Below the pieces are notes generated by a model. The model had not been told where the DNA came from. It made no database searches and was given only the letters and a program-made list of their open reading frames with translations. Below are positions 11,253 through 24,247 of a DNA stretch of 64,000 bases, in pieces; position 1 is the stretch's first letter; every line of letters starts with the position of its first letter. Origin of the DNA: Straminergon stramineum (taxonomy: Eukaryota; Streptophyta; Bryopsida; Hypnales; Calliergonaceae); NCBI GenBank assembly GCA_963920665.1, contig OY987268.1, positions 21,392,501 through 21,456,500 on the forward strand, in the 5' to 3' direction. The position numbers and the translations under genes were made by a program.

Positions 11253-14200
11253 ATGGCATCAAGTGGAGGAGAAGGCATGCACATCATTGACAAGTTCAAC
11301 GGGGAGAACTTTGGCATGTGGAAGTTCAAGATGGAGATGATTCTTGCAGAGAAGGATTTGTGGGAGGTGGTGGATGGGAGTGAGGAGCCTCCAAGTGAAG
11401 ATGTTGATCCAAAGACCAAGAAGGCGTTTGCGAGGAAGGAGAAGAAGGCCTTTGCTCTCATTGCCATCAACCTTGTGGACTGGCAGATTGCACACATCCG
11501 ACATTGCAAGGGACGAGCCTAAGCATGGACCACCCTTTGCAACATCCATGAGACCAAGAGCTTCTTCAACATTTGTTTTCTTCGGTGCAAGTTCTTCACC
11601 AGCAAGATGCAAGAGGAGGATGACATATTGGATCATTTCAACAAGATCAAGGCTCTTGTGGATGAGCTAGCTTGCTTGGAGGCCCCCGTTACGGATGGAG
11701 ATGTGGTGATGACCTTGTTGGAGAGCTTGCCACCGTCTTATGAGTTCTTCATCACCGCCTTGGAGACAAGGCCCACCAAGGAGCTGACCATGGAGTTTGT
11801 AACCACACGCTTGATGTATGAGATGACCAAGCGCAAGGAGAATGAGGCCCAAGGGGAGGGATTAGCCCTTGTCTCAAGACATGGCAAGGGAGGCAACACC
11901 AAGGCGTTCAAGGAGACAAGGATGTGCTTCAATTGTGGCAAATTAGGCCACATTGCTAAGCATTGCAAGGGAAGCCAAGCCAAAGACAAGGGGAGTGTAC
12001 ACCAAGCTTGCCAAGTGGAGGAAGAGGAGGACTTTGCCTTTGCCACCTATGGAGGAAGGGAGAAGGCCAACATGTTCACTTGGATTGTGGACTCGGGGGC
12101 CACTCAACACATGACCAACCATTGAGATGCCTTCCACACCTATCAGCCCATTTTGGAGAAGAGGATTCATTTGGGAGACAATGGCATGGTGGAGGCCCTT
12201 GGCATGGGGGAGATCCTTGTGGAGGTGTAAGTGGAGGGGAGGACCAAGAGGATTCAAATCCAAAAGGCCCTCCATGTCCTCAAGTTGCATGCCAACTTGA
12301 TTTCGGTGAGCTAATTGTCTTTGGGAGGTTTGAAAGTGCATTTCAACATGGTGGGGTGTGTGGTGAGGGCACCTAGTGGCGTTTTAATTGCATCACCCCC
12401 TTGTGAGGGCAACTTGTACCACCTCCATTTCACCAAGGTGAATGGCACTTCCATAGCTTGTGTGGCCCAAGGATCAACTCATGAAGACCTTGTGGGGCTT
12501 TGGCATAGGAGGCTTGGGCACTTGAATGTGAAGAGCATGAAGAGCCTACAACACATTGTAAAGGGGCTGAACCTCTCTTCTTACAAGCATGATTGGAGTT
12601 CTATGGTGTGCAAGGGGTGCATTGAGGGGAAACAAGCAAGGCAGCCCTTCCCCAAGGATGGGGCAACGAGGGCGATCAAGCCCTTGGAGCTTGTGCATTC
12701 AGATGTGTGCGGGCCGATGAAGACCACATCCATAGGAGGAGCAAGGTATTTTGTGACCTTCATTAATGATTTCTCACACAAGATTTCGGTGTACATGCTG
12801 AAGTGCAAGAGTGAGGTGTTTGGGCGTTTTGAGACTTAGAAGGCCCTTGTGGAGGCCCAATCCGAGTGCAAGGTGAAGGTGTTGCGGTCGGATAATGGAG
12901 GAGAGTATGTGTCCAAGGCCTTGGAGGCCTTTTTGAAGGCCCATGGCATTGAGCACCACACTTCAGCACCTTATACTCCTCAACAAAATGGTGTAGTGGA
13001 GCGTGCGAATCGTACCATTGTGGAGATGGCAAGAGCCATGATTCATGGCCAAGGATTGAAGTATGAGCTTTGGGGTGAGGCGGTGTCCAATGCGGTGTAT
13101 ACAAGGAACTGGTGCCCCACACAAGCCTTGACAAGTAAGACTCCCCAAGAAGCTTGGAGTGGAATTAGGTCTCATGTGTCTCACATGCACACCTTTGGGT
13201 GCATTGCCTATGCCTTAGTACCAAGTGCCAAGAGGACCAAGTTGGATGCTAAGGGCATCAAGTGTCTTTTCCTTGGTTATTGTGAGGGAACCAAGGCTTA
13301 TAGGATGATGTGTGTGGAGACCAAGGCCATCATCAAGTGTCGTGATGTGACCTTCTTGGAGGATGAAGGAGCTAATCCCAAGCTCTTGGAGATGAGCCCA
13401 AGTGGGAGTAGTGGAGGACCAGCCCAAATGGTGGGCACAACTCCAAGAGTGCACATAGAAGAGGAAGGAGATGAAGAGGAGGAAGATGAAGACTTGGTGG
13501 AGCCCAAGAAGAAGGTGGCTACACCCCAAGTGAAGAGACCAGCAACCCGTTTTCTAAGCACTTCACCAAGAGTGCAAGAGCATGATCAGCCCTTGGAAGA
13601 GCAAGAGGAGCCCCGTTATCCAACAAGGACCCGCAAGCCCCTTGGAGATTGGTGGCTGAATCACATTCTTCCCCCACAACATGAAGAACAAGCCAATGTG
13701 GCTTTCCTTGGAGATCCATCCACACTTGGAGAGGTGCTGCGTTGTGAAGATGCAAGCAAGTGGGAGTTGGCCATGCGAGAGGAGTACAAGGCCCTCATTG
13801 CCAAGGGGACATGGGAACTTGCAGCCCTTCCTCCCAAGAGATCAAGTGTGGGTTGCAAGTGGGTTTTCTCCACCAAGAGGGATGCTTTGGGGCAGATTGT
13901 GAGGTACAAGGCAGTGCTGGTTGCTAGGGGGTTCTCCCAAGTGGAAGGGGTGGACTTCAATGAGACATTTGCCCCCGTTGCCAAGTTTAGCACCATTCAG
14001 TGCATTGTGGCTCTTGGGGCAGCCATGGACTTGGAGATGCATCAAATGGATGTCAAGACGGTTTTTCTCAACCCCAAGCTAGAGGAGGTCATCTACATGG
14101 ATTAGCCCCAAGGCTTTGTGCAAAAAGGTCAAGAGCATTTCAAATGCAAGTTGAAGAAGGCCCTCCCCAAGCTGAAGCAATTCGGGAGAGCATGGTATAG

Positions 14201-15359
14201 AGATATTGATGCCATATTTGCAAGGAAGGGCTTCGAAAGAGGCCATGTTGATCACTCTTTGTACACCATACAAAGTGGTGAGCATTTGGTGATTGTGATT
14301 CTCTATGTGGATGATCTAATCCTCCTTGCAAGTGACATGACCAAGATGCTTGAAGTGAAGGCTATGCTCCACAAGGAGTATGAGATGATGGATCTTAGAG
14401 AGTTGAGCTATTGCCTTGGAGTGGAATTCAAGAGGGATAGGGCTGCCCGCACCATCACCATGAGCCAATACAAGTACCTTGAAGATATCTTGAAGTGGTT
14501 CAACATGGAGGAGTGCAAAGCCATAGGTACACCCCTTGACACTCATGAGAAGTTGCCCAAGCTCACGGATGAAGACTTCAAGGAGGTGAGGGCTTAAATG
14601 CAAGGTGTACCTTATAAGGTAGCCGTGGGTTGTTTGATGTATGCCATGGTAGCCACAAGGCCTGATTTGGCCTTCCTAGTGAGTGTTGTGAGCCAACACA
14701 TGTCTAAGTATGGCCCCAAGCATTGGGCAGCGGTGAAGAGGGTGATGAGGTACCTTCAAGGCACACTTGGATTGGAGTTGCAACTAGGAGGTGCCCATGT
14801 GAGCTTGCATGGGTATTGTGATGCGGATTGGGCTGGTGATGAGGGGGATAGAAGATCCACCACTGGCTATGTGTTCAAGCTTAGAGTGGGTGCCATTTCA
14901 TGGAATTCCAAGAGGCAACCCACCATAGCTCTTTCTACAACAGAGGTGGAGTACATGGCCATGAGCCAATGCACCAAGGAGGCCATTTGGCTAAGGCAGC
15001 TCTTGGCTAATGTTTGCCTTGTGTGAGAGGGGAGCACACGCATTTTGTGTGACAACCAAGGGGCCATTGCTTTGGCCAAGGATCCCACCCACCACTCTCG
15101 GACCAAGCACATTGATGTGCAACACCATTTCATTCATGAACGAGTGGAGGCTAAGGTGATTGAATTCAAGTATGTGCCTACTCAAGCTATGGTTGATGAT
15201 GTGCTGACCAAGGCTCTTGGGAAGCCCCAACACTACAACTTGATTGAGAAGATGGGCCTTCGAGCCTTTGACCACTCTCAAAGTGGGAGTGTTGAAGAAC
15301 ATGTACATACTAGTGTAGATAGTGTACATTCAGCTCTAGGAGTAGTATTAGACTCTTAG
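11253..15359 (+). pseudogene. Copia gag-pol polyprotein, one frame with eight in-frame stops
   Basis: A single frame runs from the ATG at 11253 to the TAG at 15357, just inside the 3' LTR. In order it shows gag; a CCHC zinc knuckle (CFNCGKLGHIAKHC, near 11926); a protease active site (DSGATQHM, near 12097); the GAG-pre-integrase HRRLGH motif; the integrase core (SDNGGEY and NGVVERANR); reverse transcriptase (YVDD at 14304-14315); and RNase H (DADWAGD, STTEVEYMA). In-frame stops lie at 11520, 12123, 12228, 12312, 12837, 14103, 14595 and 15024. The frame continues unshifted across every stop. Several stops sit where a conserved residue is expected, for instance a TAG at 14103 in the reverse-transcriptase motif YMD-Q-P. 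All eight can arise by one C-to-T or G-to-A change. Confidence 0.93.
15281..15289 (+). promoter_or_regulatory. polypurine tract of the Copia element
   Basis: AAGTGGGAG abuts the TG of the 3' LTR. This is the usual place and composition of the plus-strand primer in Copia elements. Confidence 0.8.
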
Positions 15360-15535
15360 TTAGACTTAGAGTCCATTGGGTATTGCTTGTAGTCAAAGGC
15401 AGTCCAAGGTTATTAGTTATCCCACATGGTTTGTGGATAACTAGTGAAAGGCTTTTAGCTTATGTTCAGCCCACTCATGGGCCTTGGTATCTTCTACCAT
15501 CTAAGTAAAGCCTTTCTCCCATTCAAAACTCAATA
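15290..15535 (+). repeat. 3' LTR of the Copia element
   Basis: Same 246-bp length and ends as the 5' LTR, and followed by the GAAAA target duplication at 15536-15540. The polyprotein frame runs about 70 bp into it. Confidence 0.93.
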
Positions 15536-15540
15536 GAAAA

Positions 15541-16075
15541 AACCAAAAAAAAGACGAGGAAGATGACTCAAGGTGGTTCATCCTCGTCACGTGGTCGCCT
15601 TCGAGTATTTGGTTACTGAAATGATTATATTGCTTCACTTGGTAATTGTGGCATAACTTGTAATTATGAATCCTCCGTGGGCTTTTGTATTCACTCCTCC
15701 ATAGGCAATAATAAAGGAAATTGAAATGGTTCTTCTAATTCGGATTTAGCTGAAGGCTGAGATATGGATTCTTCCAGGGGCTCTGATATTGGTGCTACCA
15801 CGTTCTCTAAGGGCTTTGATTCTCGCATTGTTGTGGTTTCTAATGCTCGCGATGTTAGGTTCTCTATTGAAAAAATAGGCTCCTCTTGGAGCAATGATGA
15901 AGATATTGATTGCTTTATAATTTCTACTCTAAACTACTCCTATTTGATTGTCTTGTAACGAATTTGATTGTAAATTGTTGATTGAAAGATTGAATGTCAA
16001 CTCCTCTAGAATTGTTCTTGTTTCCTATTCTAAAATAATTAAAAGAAGAGGGCCTACGTCCTTGTCTAAGTAGAC
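15541..16075. other. no clear gene
   Basis: A minus-strand open stretch (15691-15894) encodes a Glu/Ser/Pro-rich peptide. In style it resembles the linker segments of the decayed retroelement at 19008-20340. I cannot assign it with confidence, and nothing else is apparent. Confidence 0.4.
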
Positions 16076-16440
16076 GCTTAGGCTAAAATGATAAAGGTTT
16101 TACAACTTGGATTCAACTAAGGGCATTGATCTTTGGCACTTCTGGCTCCGCTAGAGGCACAAAACTTAGCCATACCAGGCTAACGTAGTGAATACTAAAC
16201 AAGTGTCTAGGTTAAAATGATAGAAAGAAAATTACGACTTGGATTCAATTGGGGGCATTGATTTTTGACACTGTCGACACCGTCAAGGGCACAGACTTGG
16301 CTATACGACGCTCACGTCGTGAAATAAAAGAGATAATAAAAGATCATGATAAGGTTCTCCAGGGGCATTGATACGGGCACTACCAGCACCATCGGGGCAC
16401 AAAACTTGGCTCTACTAGATCTGGTCAAGCAATTTATCAA
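16076..16440 (+). repeat. three-copy tandem repeat, about 130-bp unit
   Basis: Three diverged units share GGGGCATTGAT, then GGCAC, then GGCACARAACTTGGC, then a TA-rich spacer ending near CTAGGTTAAAATGATA. Unit starts lie near 16076, 16205 and 16335. There is no coding content. Confidence 0.6.
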
Positions 16441-16849
16441 ACTAACTAACTAAAAGAGAATGTAAAAAATGCAATCCCAGATGTCGCCATAGGTAACTAC
16501 TGGAACCATAATGGGCCAAGGGGCTTGTATAACTAACCTAAGAAATTGAAAGCCAAAGTGAGAACTGAGGAACTATGTGAAGCTATGCTTCTCAATATAG
16601 ACCATCCTAATGCTAAAAGCTTGTGATGGCTAGATTGAAGGTGGATAAAATCTACCTTGGTCCATGCCATACTTTGATCTGCAACACAATCAACTACTAG
16701 TGTCAGAACAAGAGTTTCCCCATGCCTTTATACTAGCTTCGGAACAACAAAACAATGAAACAACGAAACAACGAATGTAGCTAGCTGTAAGGCTAATGAA
16801 CCATGGATTAGATGCATTGAATGTGACAAGCTTGCGTGATCAAAGTTAG

Positions 16850-17720
16850 TGGTTAGTAGGAGTTGGATTAGCATTGCTACACCAATGCCTATTATTTTAC
16901 ATTGCTTTAGTCAATGGTGGGCATGATTTAGGCAACTTCATTATGAAGATTGACATTCTAATTTTGCTTCAGGGAATTAGGCAGCTTCACTTGAAGACTT
17001 CCTTCTAAAGCTAACTTGAAGGAATTGAATGGCTTCACAATGAAGTTTGGCATCTAAATCAAACGTATTATAATTAAAAGTCGCAACTATAGCTACTATA
17101 AAAGACATAAACTTGAGTAAGTAGATGATGGATTAACATCGGTGCTCCAATGTCAATTCTTTTATATTATTCTAACCAATGATAAAATTAATCTAGGTAG
17201 TTCCACATAAAAGACGGAAATCCCAATTTATCCTTAGAGAATTAAGTGGCTTCACTTGAAGACTTCCATTTTGATTTATCCTAAGGGAATTAGGCAGGAT
17301 GATTATGAAAATTAGCCTCTAGATGATTGGCATCATAACTAAAAGTTGTAACCAAAACTACATACCATGAATGTGAAAAGTGAAATTGTGAAAATAAAAT
17401 GGTGCACCAAAATTTGGACAATTGATTTGAAAAGAGATCTTACCTTAAGAGAAATGTTGACACACCAAACATGTAGTTAATTGATAGTTAGTAGGTGATG
17501 AATCAACATCGCCACTCCAATGCCCTTTTTTTACACTGGTTCATAGAATCATGAACAAATATTCAGTAGTTTCATATCTTTTAAGACTGACACCTGAACG
17601 TTAGCCTTAGGAAATTAGGCAGCTTCATTGTGAAGACTTATGTCTAAGAATTAGCCGGAGGGAATTGGGTAGCTTCACTATAAAGACTAATTTCCTAATA
17701 GCTTGCACATTCTTTGCTGA
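16850..17720 (+). repeat. degenerate long-period tandem repeats
   Basis: At least three diverged units (near 16852, 17116 and 17484) share a GGATTAACATCG-like segment, a CTCCAATGCC-like segment, and repeated GGAATTAGGCAGCTTCA motifs. Periods are about 265-370 bp. Weaker echoes continue to about 18700. No gene is seen. Confidence 0.5.
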
Positions 17721-19007
17721 AGGTTGCAACCAAAGCTACATCCCAAAATATGAAAAAAAACTAATAGACACACCAAAATAATTTAAAATTTAAAATTATG
17801 AAAATCAAAATTGAAAAGTAAGATGCACCAAAAATAATAAAATTTTGAAAAGTAAGATGCACCAACAATTGAATGCAATTAAAGAAAGTTGGAATAGAAT
17901 TGGTTGAAATGTACCTTGGAATGGTTTGAAGTTGAATGACAGAAGTAACTAATGAAATGAAATTGAAAAATGAAATTGAAAAACTTAAATTTTTTATGTA
18001 GCAGTTCTTATCTTGTTTCATAGGATATTCTTAGTTTAGAGTATGGTGAGCACTAAGAAACTTTTAGTTTTACGTGATTTCTAGCAATAGGAGGTAGGAC
18101 TTAGATAACTTCTTTGCAAAGCTACGTCTTTTTCAAATATTATATCCGACTTTGCTTTGAAAATTGCAACCATGGATTGATTTGAATTGTTTTAAGATCC
18201 TACCAAGATTGGAGTATACCATTTTTTGATGTTTTTCATTTTTCATTTTTAGCAAACACTGAAAACTGAAATATTTAGGATTTTAATTATTTTCTAATAT
18301 TTTATTTTTAAGGATCTTCTAATTTTTTTGTTTGAAGGCATATATAGCTTTTACATGACCTCTAAAACTAGTAGAAAAATTGAATATTTGTTTTATTCTA
18401 GATAATTTGTCAAAGCATTTGAAAATTCACATCCATCTCATTCTTTCATATAACTAGTGAAAGTTCACAACCAAAAAAAAATTCATTGTTTTAAGATTCA
18501 TGGAAAACCATAAGAAAATAATTCAAACTTAAGAATTAAAAAGTTTAGATTGCTAATTGTCCCTTCAACAATTCATAATTTGGAAGTGCTAATAGGAATG
18601 ACAACTAGGTTCATTGGGTGACGGTTGGCATATAGGGTTATTGCCTAAAGCTTTTTACTTTTATGTGACTCTACTAATAGTGGGCAAGAATTTAACATTC
18701 TATTCTATCCAAAGGATTGCCCGACTCTACTAGTCTAAGTTCACAACCATCGATCTAAACTTTATCAAAGAAAGAAAGTAATCCCTCTATTTTTGTATTT
18801 TTAATATTTTTATGTTTAAATTTTAAAAATTAAAAGAAAATTGCAAAAGATAAGGAACGAATTTGATGGAAGTACATACCTTTTTAATGGCTCGTTGTCA
18901 ATTGTTGCTTGGCTAGCTGGTATTCTTCCAGAATGATTTTGGTTTCTCCGACTCCAATTGATGAAGTGACATTCTTTAAAGTTGTTGATAAATTTTAAGG
19001 GCATTAG
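17721..19007. other. gene-free AT-rich DNA
   Basis: No supported coding region. It contains weak, decayed echoes of the preceding tandem repeats (for example near 18050 and 18620) and A/T-rich low-complexity sequence. Confidence 0.6.
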
Positions 19008-20343
19008 TTATTCCATATGAAAAACTTCAAATACCATATTTCCAATCTTTGGATGACTACATGTTGAATCTTCTATTCCTTGGATGCCCTTCACATTCTC
19101 CAAATTCTTCGGCCTATCTTTGTGTTGTTCGTGAATTTCTATTAGCAATTCAGATGAATGGATGGTTTCCAAGGGAAGTTTATGAGAACTTCCAAGCTCT
19201 AGGATGTCAGAATGCACGTCTAAATGTAGGTGAGGTTGTCTTATAGCTCTTTTCTCCTCAACTAATGTAGAGACCAACAATGGTGGTCTTACCATCAATG
19301 CAATTGATAAGTCTATATGTCGTTATTCCTAAATATGTTAGGCAATGGACTTAGACACTATAAGGTAGCTAAATGACTTTGTTGCATTTTATGAATGCCA
19401 TCTCGTCATGTAAAAGTTCCAATACAAAATATGCAAGAAGATTTTTGAATCAAATCATTAAATTGGCGTAAATGCAAAGGAATTGCAATGGAGGATATTA
19501 CCAAGGTCTTACTAGTTGATTGTTGTCGTTGTAGTGGCATCTTGATATTTGGAGGTCTAGTGGACTCAATGTTTTCTTCGACAATTGTATCTTCTATTGG
19601 AATTTGTAGGCTTGGCTGCTGCAATCCTTTGTTAGATGGTTCTTTTCGGGTTCCAATGTGGAATTATTGTGCTCCTCTTTTGATAGGAAATTGTTCAAAT
19701 CCAACAATTCAAGAGATATGTTGGATTTCTTGTTAGAAACATCCTTTGATACTACTTGATTGGTAGTGATTTCTTCCAAAAGAACTATAGGTTCTTCCAT
19801 GGAAGTCAATGGTTCATCATGAATGTGAGGAATCTCCTCATGAGGGTCGGTGGTTTCTCCCTCAATGTAAACAAATGCCTCATCACTAAAATAAAGATGT
19901 TCTTGAAGTCACTTAGCAAAAGTCCTATCATCCTCATAGTCATACAACTCCTGACCAATGCATTTAATAGGTTCTAAATCAATAGATGCTTCTGCCCTAC
20001 TCAAGTGGCGGATTGGTAATTTGTGCTTCCCATCAAGTCTTAGCAATGGACCTTGGGACACGATTGCTACCATACTTCTTACTTCTTTGGGTCTATAGAT
20101 AAATGTGGGTTGCTTCTCCACCCAATTTACGATTCCACCACATTGGCGGAGAAATCCACAGCCCAAAAGAAGTGGATAGCCTTCATTGGCTTCTTCTTTC
20201 AACTTGATAACTTCAAAGGTAACTATATAATCAACCCCTCCTGTCTAAATGCAAAGATTTTTAATCAGACCTAGAGTTTTTACCGAACTTTGATCTGTAT
20301 ATTTAAGAGTAACAAAAGATGGGTGAGTTACTTGCAAACCAAG
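19008..20343 (-). pseudogene. decayed LTR-retroelement fragment with retropepsin-like region
   Basis: Minus-strand frames interrupted by stops and frame changes. The best part (19909-20330) reads as the C-terminal half of a retropepsin domain: a YPLLLGCGFLRQCGG segment followed by IVNWVEKQPTF. This resembles the hydrophobic-Leu-Gly-x-x-hydrophobic-Leu-Arg turn of Gypsy-type proteases. Downstream frames (19594-19809, 19406-19624, 19008-19298) are low-complexity, Glu/Ser-rich linker-like sequence. It is cut off at 20344, where the family Y repeat begins, so it looks like the older host of that insertion. I see no reverse transcriptase. Confidence 0.6.
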
Positions 20344-23300
20344 TGTGAGCCCCTAATTCGTCACCAGGGACTCACTTTTTTTTTGTATTTTGTTATTTTA
20401 AGTGTAGTTTTATATACAAAAAGCCCCCAAAAGAATGTAGAACCAAAATAAGTGTGTCACATACCAATATAGTATTTGGTCTATAATTAGAATATTATAA
20501 CTAGAATACCCCAAACCACGAGTTGTACATAGGTTAAAATCCAACTAATCATGGTAAATTAGTGGATTATGTGTTATAGGCACACTAGGCTGAAAACTCC
20601 ACATAGGAGAGACATCTCTAGACTAGACATCTCTAGACTAATATTGGTTGAAGGCACTTTACTGAGGCATTTATCTCCATTCTTAGAGATAGGTTCTAGT
20701 TTCCCCATTCCATTGATGAAATAGTAGAAACTTGATTATTAGCTTGCAGGTGTTAAAAATACCAAAACAGGACCGTGGAGGAATCTATGGTCAAATGAAG
20801 GTGACTTCAGGTTAAAATCATGCCTAGGGAACAATAGTGAAGTTAGTTTGCCAAGATTTCTTCTAGTGTGAAAGATTCCCTAACCATCGATAATTAAACT
20901 AGAGGTGGATTTTTTCCCCCTAGGCCAATGTGTAGAGTAAAAATATGAGCTTACACATGGGTTGTGGGATTCCATGAGAGGTCCCACAAAAAATTTCGGA
21001 ATTTTTTGATAGTTAGAAGATGCCTTTCCGGATAGTCAACTACCCAAACCTACAATGAGAAATTCCTAAAAATGACCCAGGTGGTGATAAAATATCAATA
21101 AAAATTAAAATAACTTCTTTTATGTTAATAAGCCGCCTCAATAAGTTTCAAGACATTCCGACAATTAGAGGTCCCCGAACCTGCAAGATTCCTTGAAAAC
21201 CGGTAGAATTTAAAGTTCATGATGGAGTTGACTAGAGGAGTAGGAGCATACAGAAGCGGAATGAGGTCAAAGATAGGTCTTTTCTTTCTCCCCCTTAACT
21301 ACTTAAGAGCTTAGGCTAGTTACTTTTGCCAAAAAAGTCAAATTCCAAAAATTGGATTTTTACTTGATTTAGGCGTTAAGTTGGTGGCTTGGTGCTAGGT
21401 TTCGTTGAGATTTTGGAGTTAGGAAAAAGGGTTGGGGATTCATATTGATAAAAAATGGCCTTATGAAGCCAATGGTGCAATCCATTTATTATTTGGAGTT
21501 AATCTCCAAAAGTTAGGTTTACAAACCATTGTAGGATGAAAACTCTTGAGGATGAGGATGAAAATCCGAAGTGATAGGGTAACCTTAGATGAATGAGAGG
21601 GAGGGGTGCCCGAAAAAGAGTATAAAAGGGAAACCCTTATCCTCTCTCACCACCCCCATTTGTTGTATTTGGGTCTGTTGGGTCTAATTTATGTTGGAAT
21701 TGTGGCATTTTTAGCCACAAACCTTGGAACAGTGTTTTGGGGGCACTTCTTGACCATTGTTGCTTTTTGTCAGGCTTGTGAGGTCTTTGTGGGTCCTTTG
21801 CACCTTGAGCTCTTTTTGTACTAACTCTACCAAGCCTTTGATGCTTGAAAGTCCATTTTTATCGTGTTGTTAAAGGGTCCTAGTTTCGTGTATCCTTTGA
21901 GGGGTTCTTTGGTCCCCTCCGTGTCTTATCTTTGTATTAACCCTAGAATAACCCCCCATATGACCTGGCGATGCCTCTTTGGGGGGCCTATAGATCGAGT
22001 TTGTCATTGTGCAAACCCCATGTACTTAACCGTTGGATTCAAGTGTCTTTTTTGTCTACAATACCAATGTGGTGGTCTCTAGAGGGAGCCGAGAGAGTAT
22101 AAGAGTTGGTGGATCCCATCGTAACGACAAAGCTTTGAATCCCCTAGGAATTAAGGAGTCTTAGTGGTGTGTTAAATGTGGAACCCACGGCGAAGCTTTG
22201 AACCTCCTAGGGGTCAAAGAGTCTTAGTAGTGTATTAAAGCCACCCTATAATTAACCTTCAATCCCCGTGGTCTTTTTTCATACAAAGTTTAGTTTCCAA
22301 AACATGTTGGGAACAAAACAAAGTTTAGGCCCTAAAAAATAGGAGTTCGAGGTCTAGACAAGCATAAGGAGTGAATAGTGAAAAGTAGAGGAAAGGCCTT
22401 CACTCCCACAAACCTAACCACAGAAACCACTAACCATAGATATTGTTCCTCCTAGTCCCCCATAGAAGTCTAACATGGAGGCCGCCATAGAAAGAGAGAG
22501 TCCGAATAAATCAAACTAGCACGCAGCAACCCCAGCCCAACAACCCGAGACCAACCTCCAACACCCTAATACCCTGATCAAAATCCATGGTCGGGTATCC
22601 GCTAGGGCAGGCAAGGCCACACATCGAGTACCAGACATCGGGCATTGTGCGTGGGGGTGGGGTTCAATAATTGCAGTTAGGGGGGGTTGGGCTCAGTAAT
22701 TAGATTTAGGGAGAGCTGGGCTTAGTAATTGGATTTAGGGGGGGTCAATATTGTTAGGGAGAGGAGAAGGTTCAGTAATTGTAGTCAAAGAGGATTGAGC
22801 TCAATAATTGGATTTAGGAGTGCAAAGTTCAATAATTGCGGTCAAGGGGGGTTGGACTTAGTAATTGAATTTAGGGGGACATAGTTCAGTAATTGCAATA
22901 AAGGGGAAGGGTTCAATAATTGGGTTTAGGGAGGGATTCAATACTGCCAGAAAGAAGGGGAGGGCTCAGTAGTTGCGGTAAGGGAAGAAAGGCTTAGTAT
23001 AGATAGAGGTAGGGGTTGGGATTAGGGAGGATTGAAGAGTGTTGGGACATGGGCTAGGGTAAGGGAAGGTCTAGCAAGGTCCAGGGGTTCAAGGAAGAAG
23101 GAAGTAACAAAAAAAAGCACGATCCTTGCAATAAAGCACACATTGGAGGGGAGAATCTAACTCCCTGTCTCCCACAAAAACCACCAAGGCAAAGAGGACA
23201 AGCAAAGAAGGAGGAGTAAAGGTGGCAGAAGTGAAGAGAATGATGGATTGATAAGGAGAGACTATTTGATGGGAGAGATGGGAGTAGATAGGATAGGAAA

Positions 23301-23590
23301 GGAATCCCCAAATCTCATTGGAGCCCTTGGATTAAAATTAGGTGATTATCGCGAGATTAGATGTTAGATATAGGACGTAAGATGTAGTTCAACCTAGTAG
23401 GACACCATGATACGTCCTTAGTTAGCTTTGTAGGTAGAAACAAAGGTAGTTGGTCCACCATCGGACGTAAGAGGAATAGTGTAGAAGGAAAAGAAGAAAG
23501 ACAGAAAAAAATAGGACAAGCCAATGAACAAAACTTTGTATTAACTTATTCTATTATTAAAATAGCGATTTGTTGCATCATATCAAGGGA
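20344..23590 (+). repeat. LTR-type repeat, family Y, copy B, left part
   Basis: Starts TGTGAGCCCCTAATTCG inside the retropepsin-like fragment. It aligns in inverted orientation with 6270-9288 and with 54320-56298. It carries a TATA box (TATAAAA, 21621-21627), AAGCTTTGAA-containing short repeats near 22120-22240, and a minisatellite at 22660-23000. It is interrupted after 23590 by the 21.3-kb hAT element and resumes at 44950. No protein gene is present; its nature as a long LTR is inferred from the TGTGAG start and TATA box. Confidence 0.7.
22660..23000 (+). repeat. minisatellite inside family Y copy B
   Basis: Repeats of TCAGTAATTG followed by a G-rich segment and then GGATTTAGGGGG, about 35-40 bp per unit, many times with substitutions. 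It is low complexity and non-coding, and absent in this form from copy A. Confidence 0.7.
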
Positions 23591-23598
23591 GTTCATGG
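23591..23598 (+). repeat. left target-site duplication of the giant hAT element
   Basis: GTTCATGG, repeated exactly at 44942-44949. Eight base pairs is the established duplication length for hAT transposons. The same octamer is single-copy at the matching site of copy A (6361-6368, complement). Confidence 0.92.
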
Positions 23599-23609
23599 CA
23601 TGGTTGTTC
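23599..23609 (+). repeat. left terminal inverted repeat of the hAT element
   Basis: CATGGTTGTTC, matching the complement of the right end at 10 of 11 positions. The next 80 bp, with ACAACTCGACA and CGTCCAACACGTC, is conserved in the deletion derivative at 52693-53314. Confidence 0.88.
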
Positions 23610-23784
23610 CGGCGGACAGTTCGACAACTCGACAAACACGACGTCCAACACGTCAAGTAGACCCTCTTGTCCGTCTAATAGAGTCAAACTTACCTTTGAC
23701 TTTTAAAAAAAATTTTACCCTGCCCGTGAGGCCACCTGGATGCCATGTGGTAGACACGTGTCTTCCACGTAGCATCCTAAAGGG

Positions 23785-24247
23785 GCGCATGCGGGTGTGG
23801 GCGACCTCGGGTTTGGGCGACCACGGGTGTGGGCGACCACGGGTAGGGCGACTTCGGGTTCAGGCTGGTGGGCGACCGCGGGTGTCGAGTACGTGGCAAG
23901 CTACGAAGCAAAGACACGAAGTAAGAACCCAAAGAGAAGTAACGCCCCACAATTACCCGCGGTCGCCCCCAAAGACCCGCAGTCGCCTCCCAAGGGACCC
24001 GCACGCGCCCCAAAGACCTGCAGTCGCCCTCCAAAAGACCCGCACACGCCCTTGTACCCGAGGTCGCCCCTCCCAGGACCCGCACGCGCCCCTGGACCCG
24101 CAGTCGCCTCCTCGAACCCGAATGCGCCCTACCAGACCCATAGTCGCTCCCCGAGATCCGTGCGCGCCCCCTGGAGACCACGGGTTCAACCGGTGGTCGC
24201 CCACCCGCACGCGCCCCATGACCAACTCTCACCCGCGCTCGCCCCAT
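23785..24247. promoter_or_regulatory. subterminal and upstream 14-mer array, left end / RING gene
   Basis: Dense copies of a motif close to ACCCGCRGTCGCCC, with the variant ACCCGCACGCGCCC. The first part (23785-23885) is in reverse orientation and the longer second part (23945-24245) is forward, pointing to the RING gene. The array starts 186 bp from the left end of the element. It is followed by a TATTTATCC segment at about 24249 that may be the core promoter of the RING gene. Its role as transposase-binding and promoter array is inferred. Confidence 0.75.

Larger units (their letters stand above)
10038..15535 (+). mobile_element. Ty1/Copia LTR retrotransposon, inactivated
   Basis: A complete LTR retrotransposon of about 5.5 kb. 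Its two 246-bp LTRs (10038-10283, 15290-15535) differ at 6 positions by my count, about 97.6% identical. A perfect 5-bp target duplication GAAAA flanks it (10033-10037, 15536-15540). A primer site follows the 5' LTR and a purine tract precedes the 3' LTR. The domain order of gag, protease, integrase, reverse transcriptase and RNase H defines Copia. The LTR similarity implies a fairly recent insertion. The coding frame has eight in-frame stops and no frameshift that I can find, so it should not move on its own. Confidence 0.95.
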
